Assembly (NCBI GenBank): GCA_001724355.1 | Contig: MEEF01000031.1 | Location: 1 to 34,569 of the forward strand | Length of the DNA: 34,569 bases | Source: Mesorhizobium sp. SCN 65-20 | GTDB taxonomy: Bacteria; Pseudomonadota; Alphaproteobacteria; Rhizobiales; Rhizobiaceae | Reading direction: 5' to 3' | Part shown: one piece after another, positions 23,820 to 32,980 of the stretch | Numbering within the stretch: position 1 is the first letter of the stretch | Layout: each line of letters begins with the position of its first letter | Made by a program: the position numbers and the translations under genes | The notes under the pieces: model-generated | Databases searched by the model: none | Told to the model about the DNA's origin: nothing | Seen by the model: only the letters and a program-made list of their open reading frames with translations

Positions 23820-24755
23820 TCAGGAACCGATATGCGGCGCCTCGCCGCGCGAGCGCGCCAGCTCGACCTGGCGGTGCCGTTCCGCGTAGCGCGCGCGGTC
23901 CCCGTCGCTGCGTTCCTCGACGCAATGCGGGCACGACACGCCCTCGATATATGCGGGCGAAGCGCGATCCCGCGGCGTCAGTGGGCGACGGCAGGCGCGG
24001 CACAGCTCGGCCTCGCCCTCGGCCAGCCCGTGCGATACCGACACACGCTCGTCGAAGACGAAGCACTCGCCCTGCCACAGGCTCTGCTCCGCCGGCACAT
24101 CTTCCAGATATTTGAGGATCCCGCCCTTGAGATGGAACACGTCGTCGAAGCCGAGCGAGCGGACATAGGCAGTCGCCTTCTCGCAACGGATGCCGCCGGT
24201 GCAGAACATGGCGATCTTCTTGCCGTCGAGTTCGGCGCGGTGCTGCTCCACCCAGGCTGGAAATTCGCGGAAGCTGCTCGTCGCCGGGTCGACCGCGCCG
24301 GCGAAAGTGCCGAGCGCCACCTCGTAGTCGTTGCGCGTGTCGATGACGATGGTGTCGGCATCGGAGATCAGCGCGTTCCACTCGGACGGCGCGACATAGG
24401 TGCCGACGCTGTTGGTCGGGTCGATGTTCTCGACCCCCATGGTGACGATCTCGCGCTTCAGCCGCACCTTCATGCGGTGGAACGGCATTTGCGCGGCGCT
24501 GCTGTACTTCACCTCAAGCCCGGCCAGCCCCTCGATCGCCTGGAGATGGTCGATCAGGACCGGGATCGCCTCCTCGCTGCCGGCGACGGTGCCGTTGATG
24601 CCTTCATGCGCAAGCAGCAGCGTGCCCTTGATGCCATGTCCGCAACAGAAAGCGGCGAGCGGCGCGCGCAATGCCTCGAAGTCGTCGAGCCGGGCGAATT
24701 TGTAAAGCGCGGCGACGCGGAACGGTCGAGCCTGGGTTGCGGTTGTCATGCCCAT
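23820..24755 (-). CDS. trhO: tRNA uridine(34) hydroxylase TrhO (rhodanese family)
   Basis: The 311-residue cytosolic enzyme hydroxylates the wobble uridine of certain tRNAs (ho5U) using oxygen. It has the N-terminal ferredoxin-like domain (ending [20 protein letters not shown], about 81-100), then a rhodanese domain whose active-site loop is CTGGIRCEK (Cys185). A C-terminal segment with two CxxC pairs (CRAC and CPHC) probably binds zinc. Two in-frame ATGs lie close together (24755 and 24749); the choice changes only two residues. Length is normal for the family. Confidence 0.92.
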   Translation of the reverse strand: MGMTTATQARPFRVAALYKFARLDDFEALRAPLAAFCCGHGIKGTLLLAHEGINGTVAGSEEAIPVLIDHLQAIEGLAGLEVKYSSAAQMPFHRMKVRLKREIVTMGVENIDPTNSVGTYVAPSEWNALISDADTIVIDTRNDYEVALGTFAGAVDPATSSFREFPAWVEQHRAELDGKKIAMFCTGGIRCEKATAYVRSLGFDDVFHLKGGILKYLEDVPAEQSLWQGECFVFDERVSVSHGLAEGEAELCRACRRPLTPRDRASPAYIEGVSCPHCVEERSDGDRARYAERHRQVELARSRGEAPHIGS

Positions 24756-24917
24756 GCCACTAGACCGTGGTGGAAGGCGTTTCAAGACCGTGCCGGCATG
24801 ACGGCCTTGTCCCCACGTCGCTCCAACCCGCGTGACATCGCGACACGCCCGCTTTCGTGGACTTGGGGTACCCCTTCTGCTAATCGGTTGAAATCAATCC
24901 CGTCGAGAGAAAAGCGA

Positions 24918-25556
24918 ATGACCAGCAAGACCGAGAAACTCCTGTCGCTCCTCGATGGCCAGCCGGTCATCCCCGTTCTCAAGATCGCCAATGTGGCTGA
25001 CGCCGTGCCGCTGGCCCGCGCGCTGGCGCGCGGCGGCCTGCCGGCGATAGAGATCACGCTGCGGACCGCCTCGGCGCTGGAAGCGATCAGGCAGGTGGCT
25101 GCCGAGGTCGAGGAGGCTATTGTTGGCGCGGGCACCATTCTCGATGCCGCGCAGTTCGAGAAGGCCGCCGCTGCCGGCTCGCGCTTCATCGTCAGCCCCG
25201 GCATCACGCGCGAGCTGCTCAGCGCGGCCGACGACAGCAATGTTCCCTTGCTTCCTGGCGCTATAACGCCCAGCGAGATCATGGCCGCGCGGGAAGCCGG
25301 CCTGCGCTTCCTGAAGTTCTTCCCGGCAGAGCAATCAGGCGGTATCGCCTCGCTGAAGGCCTTCGCCTCGCCGCTCGCCGACGTGAAGTTCTGCCCGACG
25401 GGCGGCATCTCCGGCAAGAACGCCGCCGACTATCTCGCCCTGTCCAACGTGATCTGCATCGGCGGCTCGTGGGTAGCGCCGGACGAACTGGTCAAGGCCG
25501 GCAAGTGGGACGAGATCGAGGCCCTGGCGCGGGCGGCGAGCACGCTGCGCAAATAG
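24918..25556 (+). CDS. eda: 2-dehydro-3-deoxyphosphogluconate (KDPG) aldolase
   Basis: The 212-residue enzyme splits KDPG into pyruvate and glyceraldehyde 3-phosphate, the last step of the Entner-Doudoroff pathway that most rhizobia use for sugars. The catalytic Glu45 in IEITLRT and Schiff-base Lys133 in FLKFFPAE fall at the same positions as in E. coli Eda. VGAGTILD (69-76), LPGAITPSE (112-120) and CPTGGIS complete the class I aldolase pattern. The ATG at 24918 follows a GAGAGAAAAG stretch. It is separate from zwf/edd here, so its promoter is local. Confidence 0.95.
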   Translation: MTSKTEKLLSLLDGQPVIPVLKIANVADAVPLARALARGGLPAIEITLRTASALEAIRQVAAEVEEAIVGAGTILDAAQFEKAAAAGSRFIVSPGITRELLSAADDSNVPLLPGAITPSEIMAAREAGLRFLKFFPAEQSGGIASLKAFASPLADVKFCPTGGISGKNAADYLALSNVICIGGSWVAPDELVKAGKWDEIEALARAASTLRK

Positions 25557-25619
25557 CCGTCGCCAGACGTCAAAGGGGCCGGCTGGCTCGCGCCGACCGG
25601 CCCAGGCCATCAGGCGCGC

Positions 25620-25796
25620 TTACCTGCAGACCTTGACCTTTTCGACAACCTTGTGGTGGTGCCGCCAATGCGTGACCAGCTTGGTGACGCAGTGATGCCT
25701 GCCATGTTTGACGACAATGGTCTCGGCCTGGGACGGAGCGACGCCAGCCGATGCGGCAACGAGCGTCAGCACCGACGCCAAAAGTATGTTTTTCAT
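25620..25796 (-). CDS. 58-residue exported His-rich protein, function unknown
   Basis: This short frame reads as a signal peptide (MKNILLASVLTLVAASAGVA, cleavage near residue 24) and a mature peptide of about 34 residues with seven histidines (HGRHHC, HWRHHH) and two cysteines. GGGGAAA precedes the ATG. The pattern (tiny exported peptide rich in His and Lys) suggests metal or polyanion binding in the envelope, but there is no recognised family. It is convergent with eda. Confidence 0.65.
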   Translation of the reverse strand: MKNILLASVLTLVAASAGVAPSQAETIVVKHGRHHCVTKLVTHWRHHHKVVEKVKVCR

Positions 25797-25925
25797 GGAT
25801 TTCCCCGTTTGAGTGAACGGGGATGAAACGGACCGGCAGCGGCGCGGGTTCCTGCATCACGGCAATGTCAGGACATCGTGACAGAAGCAGCGAACGCTTT
25901 ACGTGGCCTTCGAATCCACGGCACG

Positions 25926-25957
25926 AAAAAAGCCGCGTCGGTCGCCCGGCGCGGCTT
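25926..25957 (-). terminator. Intrinsic terminator of the DUF882 peptidase gene
   Basis: AAGCCGCG (25930-25937) pairs with CGCGGCTT (25950-25957) over a 12-base loop; on the minus strand the stem is followed by TTTTTT (25926-25931). It lies 26 bases after the stop. Confidence 0.85.
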
Positions 25958-25982
25958 GATCTGACGTCGGCCGGCCGCCCGA

Positions 25983-27851
25983 TCAGTTGGCCGGGAAGCG
26001 AGCGACCGAGAGGAACTTGACCGCGTTTCCGCTGAAGCGGTTGGCGTCCGGCACCTGGTTGTCCGGTTGGAAGCCGGCCGTATAGACCTCGCTCGGCCGC
26101 GTGTGCACGGCGTTGTAGGCGTAACGCGGCGCGGTGGTCGGGCTGGAAACCGTCGAGATGGTTTCGCCGCTGGCGAGCGCCCAGCGGGCGGCCTGCGGCG
26201 CAGCCGCAACCACCATCGGCTTCGCCTCGGGCTTGAGGTCGCGGGCGGTCGGCTTGGCCTCCTTGCGCGTCGTCTTCACGCCAGCGCCGATCGCGGCGGC
26301 AGGATCGGATCCGGCGGGCCTGGCAACGACCGCCTGGCGCGGCGAGGCGGCATCGACACCCGAAGGATCGCTGAAGGCGGAACGCGGCGGCTGCGAGAGC
26401 GACGCGACCTGATAGTCGCCATTGGCGGGCTCGGCCTGGCTGGCGGGATCGACCTGCGCATTGGCCTCGTCGAGCACTGCCTTGACCTCGTCGTGGCGCG
26501 CCGGATCAGGCCGCGCCGTCGGCAAGACCGAGAACGCGTCGGAGGCAGTCTTCCTGTCTGGCGTCTCGGCCAGCGCCAGGAGAACATCCTTGGACGGTTC
26601 CTTGCCCTGCTTCTGGGCCAGATCGGCCGGAAGCGAGCGGTCGGGACGCCAGGTCGGCAGCGGAATGTTGTTCATCGCCACCTGCGGGGCATCCGCTGGC
26701 GCGGTGTCATCCGTCGCCGATTTGTCGGCCGTGGCGAACGGTACGTCCGACGGCACGGGCGCGCTGGCAGGCTGCTTCGCCGCCGACGCGTCGGCCATGG
26801 CGAACGGAACGTTGTCAGGCGTCGTGGCGCCAACATCGACCTTCGGGCGCGGCGCAAAGCCAGGCACCGGGATGCTGCGCGCCGGCAGCGCCGCGATGAT
26901 CGTCTCAGGCGTGTCCTTCACCGGCTCCGGCGCGGCATCGGCCTCGGCGATCTGCGGGATCTCGGCGCGCTTGGCGTTCTCCGGCGCCACGATGGCTATG
27001 CTCGGCTGGTTGTTGCTCTTGGCGTTCGAAAGCAGCGGCTTGACGGGCTTGGCCTTGGCGGCCGGGACATCCGACGCGACGTCGGCGCTGTCGTCGGCCT
27101 CGTCGGCCCCGCCGCCACCGAAGAACGCGGCAAGCAGGCCACCGGAGCGCTTGGTCGAGCCGCCGGCGCTGGCCAGTTCGATGTTCGGCGTGCCGGAGCC
27201 CTTGCGGGCCTTGTAGGAGGCCAGCGCCTGGTCATAGCCAGGCAAAGGACGGCCGTCGTTCGGCACATGCAGCGTCTTGCCATTGGGGAACAGGCTGACC
27301 AGTTCCTGGCGGCTGATGCCCGGCCAATGGCGCACATTGCCGACATCCATATGGACGAAGGGCGAACCGGAAGACGGATAATAACCGACGCCACCGCCCT
27401 GCATCTTGAGGCCGATGTTGCGCAGCTTCTTCAGCGGCACGCCGGGAATGTAGAAGTCCATCGCCTTGCCCAGCATGTGCTGGCTTTCCTTGGCGACACC
27501 ACGGCTGCGGCTGCGCAGCATCGAGTTCGTCGCCGGCGAACGGTAGCCGCAGACCACCTGGATATAATCGGTGGCGCCGCTCTCGCGGTAAGCTTCCCAC
27601 ACGAGATCCAGGAGGCGCGGGTCCATCTTGGTCGGCTCGTTGCGACGCCAGTCGCGCAGGATGATGTTGATCTTGCGCAGGCCTTCGGGATCGTAGCGGC
27701 CATTGCGCTTGTAGACGATCTCGGCCTTCTCATGCGTATGCAGGTGATAGAGCTTGAGCGAACGCACCTCTGCGCGCGCGCCCGTCGCAGCGGCGGCAAC
27801 AAAGCCGAAAGCAACGATCACCGCCGCCAGCCATTTCGGCCAGGTGCCCAT
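25983..27851 (-). CDS. DUF882 (M15-type) murein peptidase with long Pro/Ala-rich tail
   Basis: The 622-residue exported protein has a signal peptide (about 1-27, ARA cleavage), then a DUF882/peptidase-M15-like domain (28-185). Its zinc ligands are visible as His125 in SQHMLGKAMD, Asp132, and His167 in FVHMDVG. Relatives such as MepK cut peptidoglycan cross-links. The remaining about 435 residues are low-complexity Pro/Ala/Asp sequence with three short I/L-P-x-x-R-P stretches (327-336, 396-404, 443-450) and two copies of VPFA-ADxSA (348-357 and 370-379). A structured-looking end follows (575-622). E. coli MepK is about 180 residues, so the tail is a large extension. The ATG at 27851 is chosen because it starts the signal peptide. 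Confidence 0.88.
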   Translation of the reverse strand: MGTWPKWLAAVIVAFGFVAAAATGARAEVRSLKLYHLHTHEKAEIVYKRNGRYDPEGLRKINIILRDWRRNEPTKMDPRLLDLVWEAYRESGATDYIQVVCGYRSPATNSMLRSRSRGVAKESQHMLGKAMDFYIPGVPLKKLRNIGLKMQGGGVGYYPSSGSPFVHMDVGNVRHWPGISRQELVSLFPNGKTLHVPNDGRPLPGYDQALASYKARKGSGTPNIELASAGGSTKRSGGLLAAFFGGGGADEADDSADVASDVPAAKAKPVKPLLSNAKSNNQPSIAIVAPENAKRAEIPQIAEADAAPEPVKDTPETIIAALPARSIPVPGFAPRPKVDVGATTPDNVPFAMADASAAKQPASAPVPSDVPFATADKSATDDTAPADAPQVAMNNIPLPTWRPDRSLPADLAQKQGKEPSKDVLLALAETPDRKTASDAFSVLPTARPDPARHDEVKAVLDEANAQVDPASQAEPANGDYQVASLSQPPRSAFSDPSGVDAASPRQAVVARPAGSDPAAAIGAGVKTTRKEAKPTARDLKPEAKPMVVAAAPQAARWALASGETISTVSSPTTAPRYAYNAVHTRPSEVYTAGFQPDNQVPDANRFSGNAVKFLSVARFPAN

Positions 27852-28325
27852 GTGATCGTGCCGCCTGTTTGTGTGTCGTTCGATTCTGTTCAAATCAAAA
27901 GGCCCTGCAGGCTGCCGTTTGTCCCCGGATTTGCCCAAACGGATGTGGTGTGACTCACATCCGAATATCCATCCTAATGGTTAATCATCGCTTATTGAAG
28001 CCGAAATGCGGTAACACCGTGGCGATATCCCGTCAAAAATGGTTCACGGGGTTTCTTGGTAAACCGCTGGTTTAGATCATGATTTCGGCGTTTACCGCGG
28101 ACACGATCTGTTACCGTCTGCCTCAATCCGTGAACATCGAACGGATGCCGAGATCTTCGCCTCGCGCCCTGGCCGAGCCACGCAAATGCATTTAGCAACA
28201 GCAAGCTTTTGCCGGGCTTGCGCTCGGGACACAATCCCGAGAATCGCTGGACTTCTGCAAAGGATCAGGTGTGAAAACAAAGCCTTGGCGAGGAGTGGCC
28301 AACTCGCTTCGAGTCGGCTCCACGC
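27852..28325. other. Intergenic region with a CtrA-like half-match
   Basis: About 474 bases between the DUF882 gene start and the end of the sigma-54 regulator, both on the minus strand. It must hold the DUF882 promoter. TTAATCATCGCTTAT (27981-27995) differs from the CtrA box by one base and lies 130 bases upstream of the start. A small stem CCAACTCG/CGAGTCGG (28299-28317) may mark the end of the regulator transcript. No gene was recognised. Confidence 0.4.
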
Positions 28326-29822
28326 CTAGGAAGCCAGCCTGTCGATCCGTCCGGTTTCGGGGTCGATGCCGTATTCCTTGAGCTTTCTGTAGAGCGTCGA
28401 CCGGCCGATGCCGAGCCGGCGGGCCACCTCGCTCATCTGGCCGTTGTAATGGTCGATGGCCAGCTTGATCATCTCCAGCTCGACATCGGCGAGTGCCCTG
28501 ACATTGCCACGTTCGTCGAGCGCCCGCAGCATGCCCGGACGGAGAGCAGGCAAGGCTGCCGGATCGACCTCGGCGACCATCCCTTCCCCTGCCGGCAGCG
28601 GCTCGGGCAAGGCAAGGTCGGCATCGAGGTCGATGGTGCCCTCCACCTGCGCCCGGATCTGCGGAAACTCCTCTTCGGTCAGCACCTCGCCGTCGCATAG
28701 GACGGAGGCGCGAAACACGGCGTTTTCGAGCTGCCGGATGTTGCCGGGCCAGTCGTAAGCCTGCAGCATGGCAAGGGCCGTCGCCGAGATGCCGCGCAGA
28801 CGGCGCGACGGGTCGGCCGGAGCCACCTTGTCCATGAAATGCCGCACGAGATGCGGAATGTCGTCGCGCCGGTCGCGCAACGGCGGCACGAAGATCGGAT
28901 AGACATTGAGGCGGTAGAACAGGTCCTCGCGGAACCTGCCGTCCTTGACCTGCTGCAGCAGGTCGCGATGCGTGGCGGAGATCAGCCGGATGTCGACCTT
29001 GACGGTTGCGCGGCCGCCGACCGGGTCGACCTCGCCCTCCTGCACGGCGCGCAGCAGCTTGACCTGCACGTCGAGCGGCAGGTCGCCGATCTCGTCGAGG
29101 AAGAGCGTGCCCGCATTCGCCTCGACGAACTTGCCGGCATGTTTTTCCGTGGCGCCGGTGAAGGATCCCTTCTCGTGACCGAACAGGATCGATTCGACCA
29201 GATTGTCGGGAATGGCGCCGCAATTGACGGTGACGAACGGCTTCGAACGGCGCTCGCCGCTGCCCTGGATCGCCCGCGCGACCAACTCCTTGCCGACGCC
29301 GGACTCGCCCTCGATCAGGATCGGGATGTTGGACGCCGCCGCCTTCTGTCCGAGGCGGATGACCTTGTCCATCGCCGGACTATGGGTGATCAGGTCCCTG
29401 AAGGTGAGATGGCCGCCGCGCCGCCGCGCGCTGCGCTTGAACTCGCCCTCGACCGCCTCGACCTTCAGCGCGTTGGCGATCGACGTCTGCAGCTTGTCCG
29501 GAGACGCCGGTTTGACGACGAAGTCGAAGGCGCCATGCCGCATCGCCAGCACCACCGTTTCGATGCCGCCCTGCGCCGTCTGCACGATAACAGGCACTTC
29601 GAGGCCGCGCTCGCGCATCGCCTTCAGCACGCCGATGCCGTCGATGTCGGGCATGGAGAGATCGAGGATCACCAGCGAAATCTCGCGCCGCCCCTCCAGC
29701 GCCTCCAGGCCGGCACGGCCGCCATCGGCGACGATCGCGGTATGGCCGAATTTCGTCACCGTCGCCTCGAGCAGCCTGCGCTGCACGGGATCGTCATCGA
29801 CTATGAGTATGGAACCTGTCAT
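28326..29822 (-). CDS. Sigma-54-dependent NtrC-family response regulator
   Basis: The 498-residue protein has a receiver domain (1-120; phosphoacceptor Asp54 in LVILDLSMPD, Lys104 in VVKPAS), then an AAA+ domain (about 145-380) with Walker A GESGVGKE (172-179), Walker B TLFLDEIGDL (239-248), and the sigma-54 contact loop reading GSFTGA (219-224) instead of GAFTGA. A Fis-type helix-turn-helix closes the protein (about 450-490, MSEVARRLGIGRSTLYRKLKEYG). It activates sigma-54 promoters when phosphorylated. No histidine kinase gene lies beside it, so the partner is encoded elsewhere. The ATG at 29822 starts the receiver directly. Confidence 0.92.
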   Translation of the reverse strand: MTGSILIVDDDPVQRRLLEATVTKFGHTAIVADGGRAGLEALEGRREISLVILDLSMPDIDGIGVLKAMRERGLEVPVIVQTAQGGIETVVLAMRHGAFDFVVKPASPDKLQTSIANALKVEAVEGEFKRSARRRGGHLTFRDLITHSPAMDKVIRLGQKAAASNIPILIEGESGVGKELVARAIQGSGERRSKPFVTVNCGAIPDNLVESILFGHEKGSFTGATEKHAGKFVEANAGTLFLDEIGDLPLDVQVKLLRAVQEGEVDPVGGRATVKVDIRLISATHRDLLQQVKDGRFREDLFYRLNVYPIFVPPLRDRRDDIPHLVRHFMDKVAPADPSRRLRGISATALAMLQAYDWPGNIRQLENAVFRASVLCDGEVLTEEEFPQIRAQVEGTIDLDADLALPEPLPAGEGMVAEVDPAALPALRPGMLRALDERGNVRALADVELEMIKLAIDHYNGQMSEVARRLGIGRSTLYRKLKEYGIDPETGRIDRLAS

Positions 29823-29978
29823 GACTGATTGAACGACGCCCCGCCCAAGGAAATCCGCCTGTGGATCATCTTGGCACAGGGTTCTAAACAAGGTTTCAAA
29901 AAACCCGGTGAACGAATTCCTTAGGATTTGACCGGCCGGCTTTGATTCTCCCCGCCCCTGATTCTGGAAGGTATGGCA

Positions 29979-31820
29979 ATGCGCATTTCTCTTGGTCGTC
30001 GACAGCTTTCGGCGGCGCCGTCCGGGCAGGGCGCGACCGAGCTCGGCGACCTGCCGGAATGGAACCTTGCCGATCTCTACCCCCGCATGGACGCGCCAGA
30101 GTTGAAGCGCGACATCGCCAAGGCCGTCGCCGATGCCACCGCCTTCGAAAGGCGCTGGAAGGGAACCCTTGCCGCGGAAGCGGGGCGCGCCGGAGAAGGC
30201 CGGCTGGGCGAGGCGCTGCGCGCCTATGAGGGGCTGGAGGAACTGATCGGCCGCATCGTCTCCTACGCCGGCCTCGTCTACGCCGGAAACACCGCCGACC
30301 CGCAACGCGCCAAGCTCTATGGCGACATCCAGGAGAAGATGACCGACGCCAGCGCGCATCTCCTTTTCTTCGCGCTTGAGCTGAATCTCGTCGACGACGC
30401 CGTGGTGGAGAAGGCGCTGGCGTCCGATCCCGTGTTCGGCCACTACCGGCCGTGGGTGCTCGACCTGCGCAAGGACAAGCCCTTCCAGCTGGAGGACCGC
30501 GTCGAGCAGCTCTTCCATGAGAAGTCCGTCACCGGACGCGGCGCATGGAACCGCCTGTTCGACGAGACGATGACCGACCTGCGCTTCCGGATCGACGGCG
30601 AGGAGCTGACGCTGGAGCCGGCGCTGAACCGGCTGCAGGACGCCGACGGCGAGGTGCGCCGCAAGGCGTCCGAGGCGCTCGCCGCGACCTTCCGCGAGAA
30701 CGTGCGCACCTTCACGCTGATCACCAACACGCTGGCCAAGGACAAGGAGATTTCCGACCGCTGGCGCGGCTTCCAGGACATCGCCGATTCACGCCACCTC
30801 GCCAACCGCGTCGAGCGTGACGTCGTCGACGCGCTGGCGGCGGCCGTGCGCGAAGCCTATCCGCGCCTGTCGCATCGCTACTACGCCATGAAGGCGCGCT
30901 GGCTCGGCATGGATGTGATGAACCACTGGGACCGCAACGCGCCCCTGCCGGAGACGCCGCAAGCGACGATCCGCTGGGACGAGGCGAGGAACACCGTGCT
31001 TTCGGCCTATGAACGCTTCTCGCCCGACATGGCGGCGATCGCGCGGACCTTCTTCGACCGCAACTGGATCGACGCGCCGGTCAGGCCCGGCAAGTCGCCC
31101 GGCGCCTTCGCCCATCCGACCGTGCCGTCGGTGCACCCCTACGTCCTGCTCAACTACATGGGCAAGCCGCGCGATGTGATGACGCTGGCGCACGAACTCG
31201 GCCATGGCGTGCACCAGGTGCTGGCCGGCGGCCAGGGCGCGCTGATGGCGCCGACGCCGTTGACGCTGGCCGAGACCGCTTCCGTCTTCGGCGAGATGCT
31301 GACCTTCCGCTCGCTGCTCGAGCGCACCACCGACCGGCGCGAGCGCAAGGCCATGCTCGCCCAGAAGGTGGAGGACATGATCAACACGGTGGTGCGCCAG
31401 ATCGCCTTCTACGAATTCGAGCGCAAGGTGCACACCGAACGCAGGAATGGCGAACTCACCTCGGATCGGCTGGGTGAGTTCTGGCTCGAGGTGCAGGCCG
31501 AAAGCCTTGGGCCGGCAATCAAGCTGCGCGAAGGCTACGAGGTCTTCTGGACCTATATCCCGCACTTCATCCACTCGCCCTTCTACGTCTATGCCTACGC
31601 CTTTGGCGACTGCCTGGTGAACTCGCTCTACGCCGTCTACCAGAACGCCGAGCGCGGCTTCCAGGACAAGTATTTCGAAATGCTGCGCGCCGGCGGCACC
31701 AAGCATCATTCCGAACTGCTGGCGCCCTTCGGCCTCGACGCGACCGACCCCGCCTTCTGGCAGATCGGGCTTGGCGTGATCAGCGGCCTCATCGACGAAC
31801 TCGAGGCGCTCGACCGGTAG
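29979..31820 (+). CDS. pepF: M3-family oligoendopeptidase (PepF-type)
   Basis: The 613-residue cytosolic zinc metallopeptidase hydrolyses oligopeptides. The zinc site is HELGHGVH (His405, Glu406, His409), with the third ligand Glu432 in LAETASVFGEML, and the long helical cap expected for M3 enzymes precedes it. Two in-frame ATGs occur (29973 and 29979); GGAAGG is one base from the first but seven from the second, so 29979 is the likely start. It is divergent from the sigma-54 regulator. Confidence 0.93.
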   Translation: MRISLGRRQLSAAPSGQGATELGDLPEWNLADLYPRMDAPELKRDIAKAVADATAFERRWKGTLAAEAGRAGEGRLGEALRAYEGLEELIGRIVSYAGLVYAGNTADPQRAKLYGDIQEKMTDASAHLLFFALELNLVDDAVVEKALASDPVFGHYRPWVLDLRKDKPFQLEDRVEQLFHEKSVTGRGAWNRLFDETMTDLRFRIDGEELTLEPALNRLQDADGEVRRKASEALAATFRENVRTFTLITNTLAKDKEISDRWRGFQDIADSRHLANRVERDVVDALAAAVREAYPRLSHRYYAMKARWLGMDVMNHWDRNAPLPETPQATIRWDEARNTVLSAYERFSPDMAAIARTFFDRNWIDAPVRPGKSPGAFAHPTVPSVHPYVLLNYMGKPRDVMTLAHELGHGVHQVLAGGQGALMAPTPLTLAETASVFGEMLTFRSLLERTTDRRERKAMLAQKVEDMINTVVRQIAFYEFERKVHTERRNGELTSDRLGEFWLEVQAESLGPAIKLREGYEVFWTYIPHFIHSPFYVYAYAFGDCLVNSLYAVYQNAERGFQDKYFEMLRAGGTKHHSELLAPFGLDATDPAFWQIGLGVISGLIDELEALDR

Positions 31821-32199
31821 GTACACGTCATCACGCTCCACCGGCCCTGGCACAAGGACAGCACAGTCTAGCTGCCCTGAATTGCCGGCAGCTCTACTCT
31901 TGCGGCCGGCAATTGTTCTTGGGAATTGCGCGCGGACGTTTTCCGATAGCTTTCCCTGACCTCTATGATAGCTTTCGCCCCTGGCTCGGCCGTGGCGCGC
32001 GGGGCCGTACCGGGCATGGCCCGGCCCGGCCGTGACGTCCCGGCGGACGCGACAATGGCCGTTGACCATCGCCGGCAGGCCGATGGCCAGCAGCTTACAT
32101 CGAGGCTGTTCAGCACAGCGCGGAACCACCATCGGATGGTCCTTCGCCGAAGGTCATTGCGTCCATGCCCCGGCGGGCGGATCGGACTGGAGAGAGAGA
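31821..32199. other. Intergenic region containing a terminator
   Basis: About 379 bases between pepF and the HhH protein gene. It holds the 31880-31920 hairpin, and the promoter and ribosome-binding site (GGAGAGAGAG) of the next gene. The rest is GC-rich without a recognisable gene or repeat. Confidence 0.4.
31880..31920 (+). terminator. Hairpin terminator after pepF
   Basis: AATTGCCGGC (31880-31889) pairs perfectly with GCCGGCAATT (31905-31914), 15-base loop, followed by GTTCTT. It lies 60 bases after the stop; the T-tract is moderate. Confidence 0.6.
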
Positions 32200-32967
32200 A
32201 TGGGCACTTTTTTCTACATGCTCCTGGCGTTCGTTGTAGGCGTGTTAGTCGGCTGGTTCATCTGGGGACGGCTGCGCGGCGAACTCGACAGCGTGCGCGG
32301 CGACCTCGACCGCGCGCGCAGCGAACGTGACCGGCTGCGCGTCGACAACGATCGGCTGACCGGGGAGCTCGAGGCGTGCGGTCGCACGCGCGCCGATCTC
32401 GAGCGTCGACTGGCCGATGGACAGGCCGCGTCCGGCGGCGCCGCGCCAAAGCCTGCCGCCGCCCTGGCGTCCGTGCCGGCCACAGCCTCGTCGGCGCCGG
32501 CAGCGGCTAAGCCAGCACCGGCAAAGCCGGCGCCAGCCAAGCCCGCGGCAAAGCCGGCTGCGGCGAAATCCACGGCCGCCAAGCCCGCTGCCGCCAAGCC
32601 GGCCGCTACGAAAACCGCCCCGGCGCCGAAGACAGCCGCGGCGGCCAAGCCCGCGCCAAAGGCAGCGGCACCCGCCAAGGCGGCAGCAGCGCCGAAGAAG
32701 GCTCCCGCGGCCAAGGGCGACAATCTGCGCCGACTGATCGGCATCGGCCCGGTGAACGAAAAGCTGCTTAAGGGCCAGGGCGTCACAACCTATGCTCAGA
32801 TCGCCGCCTGGACGGCCGCCGACATCGAACGCATAGAACATGCCCTGCAGTTCGGCGGCCGCGTCGAGCGCGAGCGCTGGGTCGAACAGGCCACGCTGCT
32901 GGCCGCTGGCAACGAGGCGGAATTCGCCAAACGCTTCCCGACGGCGGGAACGTCGAGCAACACCTGA
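32200..32967 (+). CDS. Membrane-anchored protein with coiled coil, Lys/Ala/Pro linker and C-terminal helix-hairpin-helix
   Basis: The 255-residue protein has four parts: a membrane segment (about 3-22), a charged coiled coil (24-72), a linker (81-172) made of many K-P-A/A-A-K units like histone H1 tails, and a helix-hairpin-helix domain (174-235: NLRRLIGIGPVNEKLLKGQGVTT). The last domain is of the type found at the C terminus of rhizobial NuoE and in other DNA-binding or assembly factors. GGAGAGAGAG precedes the ATG. The membrane anchor plus a histone-like basic linker and a DNA-type fold suggests membrane tethering of DNA or of a protein complex, but this is conjecture. Confidence 0.8.
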   Translation: MGTFFYMLLAFVVGVLVGWFIWGRLRGELDSVRGDLDRARSERDRLRVDNDRLTGELEACGRTRADLERRLADGQAASGGAAPKPAAALASVPATASSAPAAAKPAPAKPAPAKPAAKPAAAKSTAAKPAAAKPAATKTAPAPKTAAAAKPAPKAAAPAKAAAAPKKAPAAKGDNLRRLIGIGPVNEKLLKGQGVTTYAQIAAWTAADIERIEHALQFGGRVERERWVEQATLLAAGNEAEFAKRFPTAGTSSNT

Positions 32968-32980
32968 CCTCCGGCGCCCT

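Noticed and set aside
26067-27953. 628-codon open frame on + antisense to the DUF882 gene
   Set aside because: Composition is Arg/Gly-rich with no domain; the minus frame has a signal peptide, zinc motifs and a terminator.
32450-32720. GCC/AAG-rich repetitive DNA as a possible CRISPR or minisatellite
   Set aside because: No regular repeat-spacer spacing; it encodes the K-P-A linker in frame.
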